DNA of 54,785 nt, from contig PMHO01000003.1 of the NCBI GenBank assembly GCA_003156715.1, forward strand, positions 96,562 to 151,346. Direction: 5' to 3'. Source of the DNA: Candidatus Tityobacter terrigena (GTDB lineage: Bacteria > Vulcanimicrobiota > Vulcanimicrobiia > Vulcanimicrobiales > Vulcanimicrobiaceae). Position numbers and translations under genes: made by a program. The first letter of the stretch is position 1. Each line of letters begins with the position of its first letter. The notes below the pieces were generated by a model that was not told the DNA's origin, searched no databases, and worked only from the letters and a program-made list of their open reading frames with translations. Positions 53,896 to 54,785 of the stretch are shown here, piece by piece.

Positions 53896-54229
53896 ATGCG
53901 TTCGCGCACCCCGGGTTCCGGACGCGGCGCCCGGGGCGCGTACGCCGAGGCCGACGGCATCTTCGAGGCCCAACTCGGTCCGCTCGCATACCGCGTGATG
54001 CTGGAGCGCAAGGCCAGCAGGCCAAGCAGATTCGCACGATCGCGCGCTGATTCAGCGCGACGGCTGGGCGACGCACTGCGCCAAGTCGGTTGAGGAAGCG
54101 CGTCCGGCCGACGCGCCGCGTCTGAGCGTCGATGCGGCGATGTTGCTGGTGGACGAAGCGCTGCGCGCAGCCGGTCAGCACACAGTCGTGCAGCCGCGAT
54201 CAGGCCGAGGCCGCGTTTTCCCAACCTGA
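53896..54229 (+). pseudogene. Frameshifted hypothetical gene
   Basis: EADGIFEAQLGPLAYRVMLE from one frame, QQAKQIRTIAR from a second, and ALIQRDGWATHCAKSVEEAR then SVDAAMLLVDEALRAAG from a third join into one helical protein ending at 54229. Two shifts within about 60 bases are needed. Function unknown. The stretch 54230-54439 shows no gene. Confidence 0.45.
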
Positions 54230-54439
54230 CGGGTCGGATTCGAGGGTGCCACCTTTGGGTGGATGAGAAGCGAGATGCGATTGTGGCCTTAGCGCCGATG
54301 GGCTTGTAGGTTGCGGGCCACATTTCAAGGAGTGCCGCGCCTCCGCGTCGTTCTCTTGGACACCTCCAGCTATGTCGGTGGCGCCCTTGAGAAGGCGAGA
54401 GGCTAGGGAGCGCCAATTCATTAAGCCGAGGTACACACT

Positions 54440-54730
54440 TTGGCCTTTCCGAAGAGTGCCATAATTGATTTGCCGTCGGCGCGAATCAAAGACAAAGAGC
54501 GAAAGGCTCTTGAATGGACCGGCACGCTGATTGGCACGTTAGCGTGGTTTGGGGCGTATTTCGGGACCGCGCAATTCGTGTTCCGAGGGCACAGTGTTCG
54601 AAGCTGGGGCCTGAGGTCAAGCCTGTGGCGAAGTAAACATTGCCGTTCGAAGGCGGATCTCGACGCTGCGGAGGCTACTATCCTCACCGACGTTTCGGGC
54701 GATTTTTGGTTTCAGCGCGAATTCGGTTGA
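54440..54730 (+). CDS. Hypothetical small protein
   Basis: 96 codons from TTG 54440. LEWTGTLIGTLAWFGAYFGT is a plausible membrane helix; the remainder (VRSWGLRSSLWRSKHCRSK) is less convincing. The window ends shortly after. Low confidence. Confidence 0.35.
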   Translation: MAFPKSAIIDLPSARIKDKERKALEWTGTLIGTLAWFGAYFGTAQFVFRGHSVRSWGLRSSLWRSKHCRSKADLDAAEATILTDVSGDFWFQREFG

Positions 54731-54785
54731 TTGTGTCCCGCGGCGTGGTGTATGACGACACCTGGCTGGTTGCCGACCTCAGCTG

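Larger units (their letters stand above)
40905..54785. mobile_element. Integrated phage-like or satellite element (left end and body)
   Basis: It begins at a displaced 3' half of tRNA-Ala and carries an integrase, divergent repressor-like gene, excisionase, primase and helicase genes, methylase, terminase subunits, an unknown cargo protein and a serine recombinase. No portal, protease, capsid or tail gene is seen in the 5 kb after the terminase. The right end with the intact tRNA is outside the window, or it has been lost. It could be a phage satellite, a decayed prophage or a composite element. Confidence 0.8.

Noticed and set aside
54200..54436. 78-codon minus-strand ORF before the window end
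   Set aside because: No domain, odd composition and no ribosome site; treated as non-coding.
1..54785. CRISPR array or insertion sequence
   Set aside because: No regularly spaced repeats and no transposase were seen; the only tandem repeats are the 7-base and 10-base units listed.

Overview
High-GC window, probably from an uncultured, metabolically versatile soil-type bacterium. A lipobox lipoprotein, a LolA-like exported protein and a DUF5916 protein with a likely outer-membrane barrel point to a two-membrane envelope. The gene mix would fit a candidate phylum such as Eremiobacterota, but no marker gene is present, so this is only a guess.

Layout, 1-40.9 kb: ordinary chromosome made of short operons. 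In order: an SSS-family symporter with its DUF3311 partner (minus strand); an overlapping DUF2277 / Asp-box repeat / MoaD-like trio; small conserved genes and a broken alpha/beta hydrolase; an AraC regulator; a molybdate/tungstate uptake operon (XRE-PBP regulator, binding protein, molybdopterin-fold protein, Mop molbindin, permease, ATPase); a LolA-like protein; an ArsR-SRPBCC pair with a palindromic operator; a DEAD-box helicase; an unknown lipoprotein; a Dyp-type peroxidase; a DUF5916 barrel with twin operator-like sites; UdgX; a patch of gene relics at 22.0-22.9 kb; an OPT transporter; a GntR operon; an aldo/keto reductase; a 5'-3' exonuclease; an acid phosphatase/phospholipase C next to a di-heme peroxidase; an ABC-F ATPase; a large LuxR-type regulator; and a methyltransferase.

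40.9 kb to the end: an integrated element. Its left junction is the displaced 3' half of a tRNA-Ala(CGC), followed by a tyrosine integrase, a divergent repressor-like gene, an excisionase, CHC2 and TOPRIM/helicase replication genes, a ParB-methylase, and small and large terminase subunits. No portal, capsid or tail genes follow. Instead there is an 869-residue protein of unknown family with a zinc ribbon and a PD-(D/E)XK-like nuclease core, then a serine recombinase and decaying ORFs. The layout resembles a phage satellite or decayed prophage carrying cargo. The 869-residue protein is the best candidate for an undescribed (possibly anti-phage) function. The terminase pair may be joined by -1 frameshifting at a G-run. 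The far end of the element is not in the window.

Several genes carry single apparent indels. Some of these may be assembly errors, so read-level checks are needed before calling them pseudogenes.
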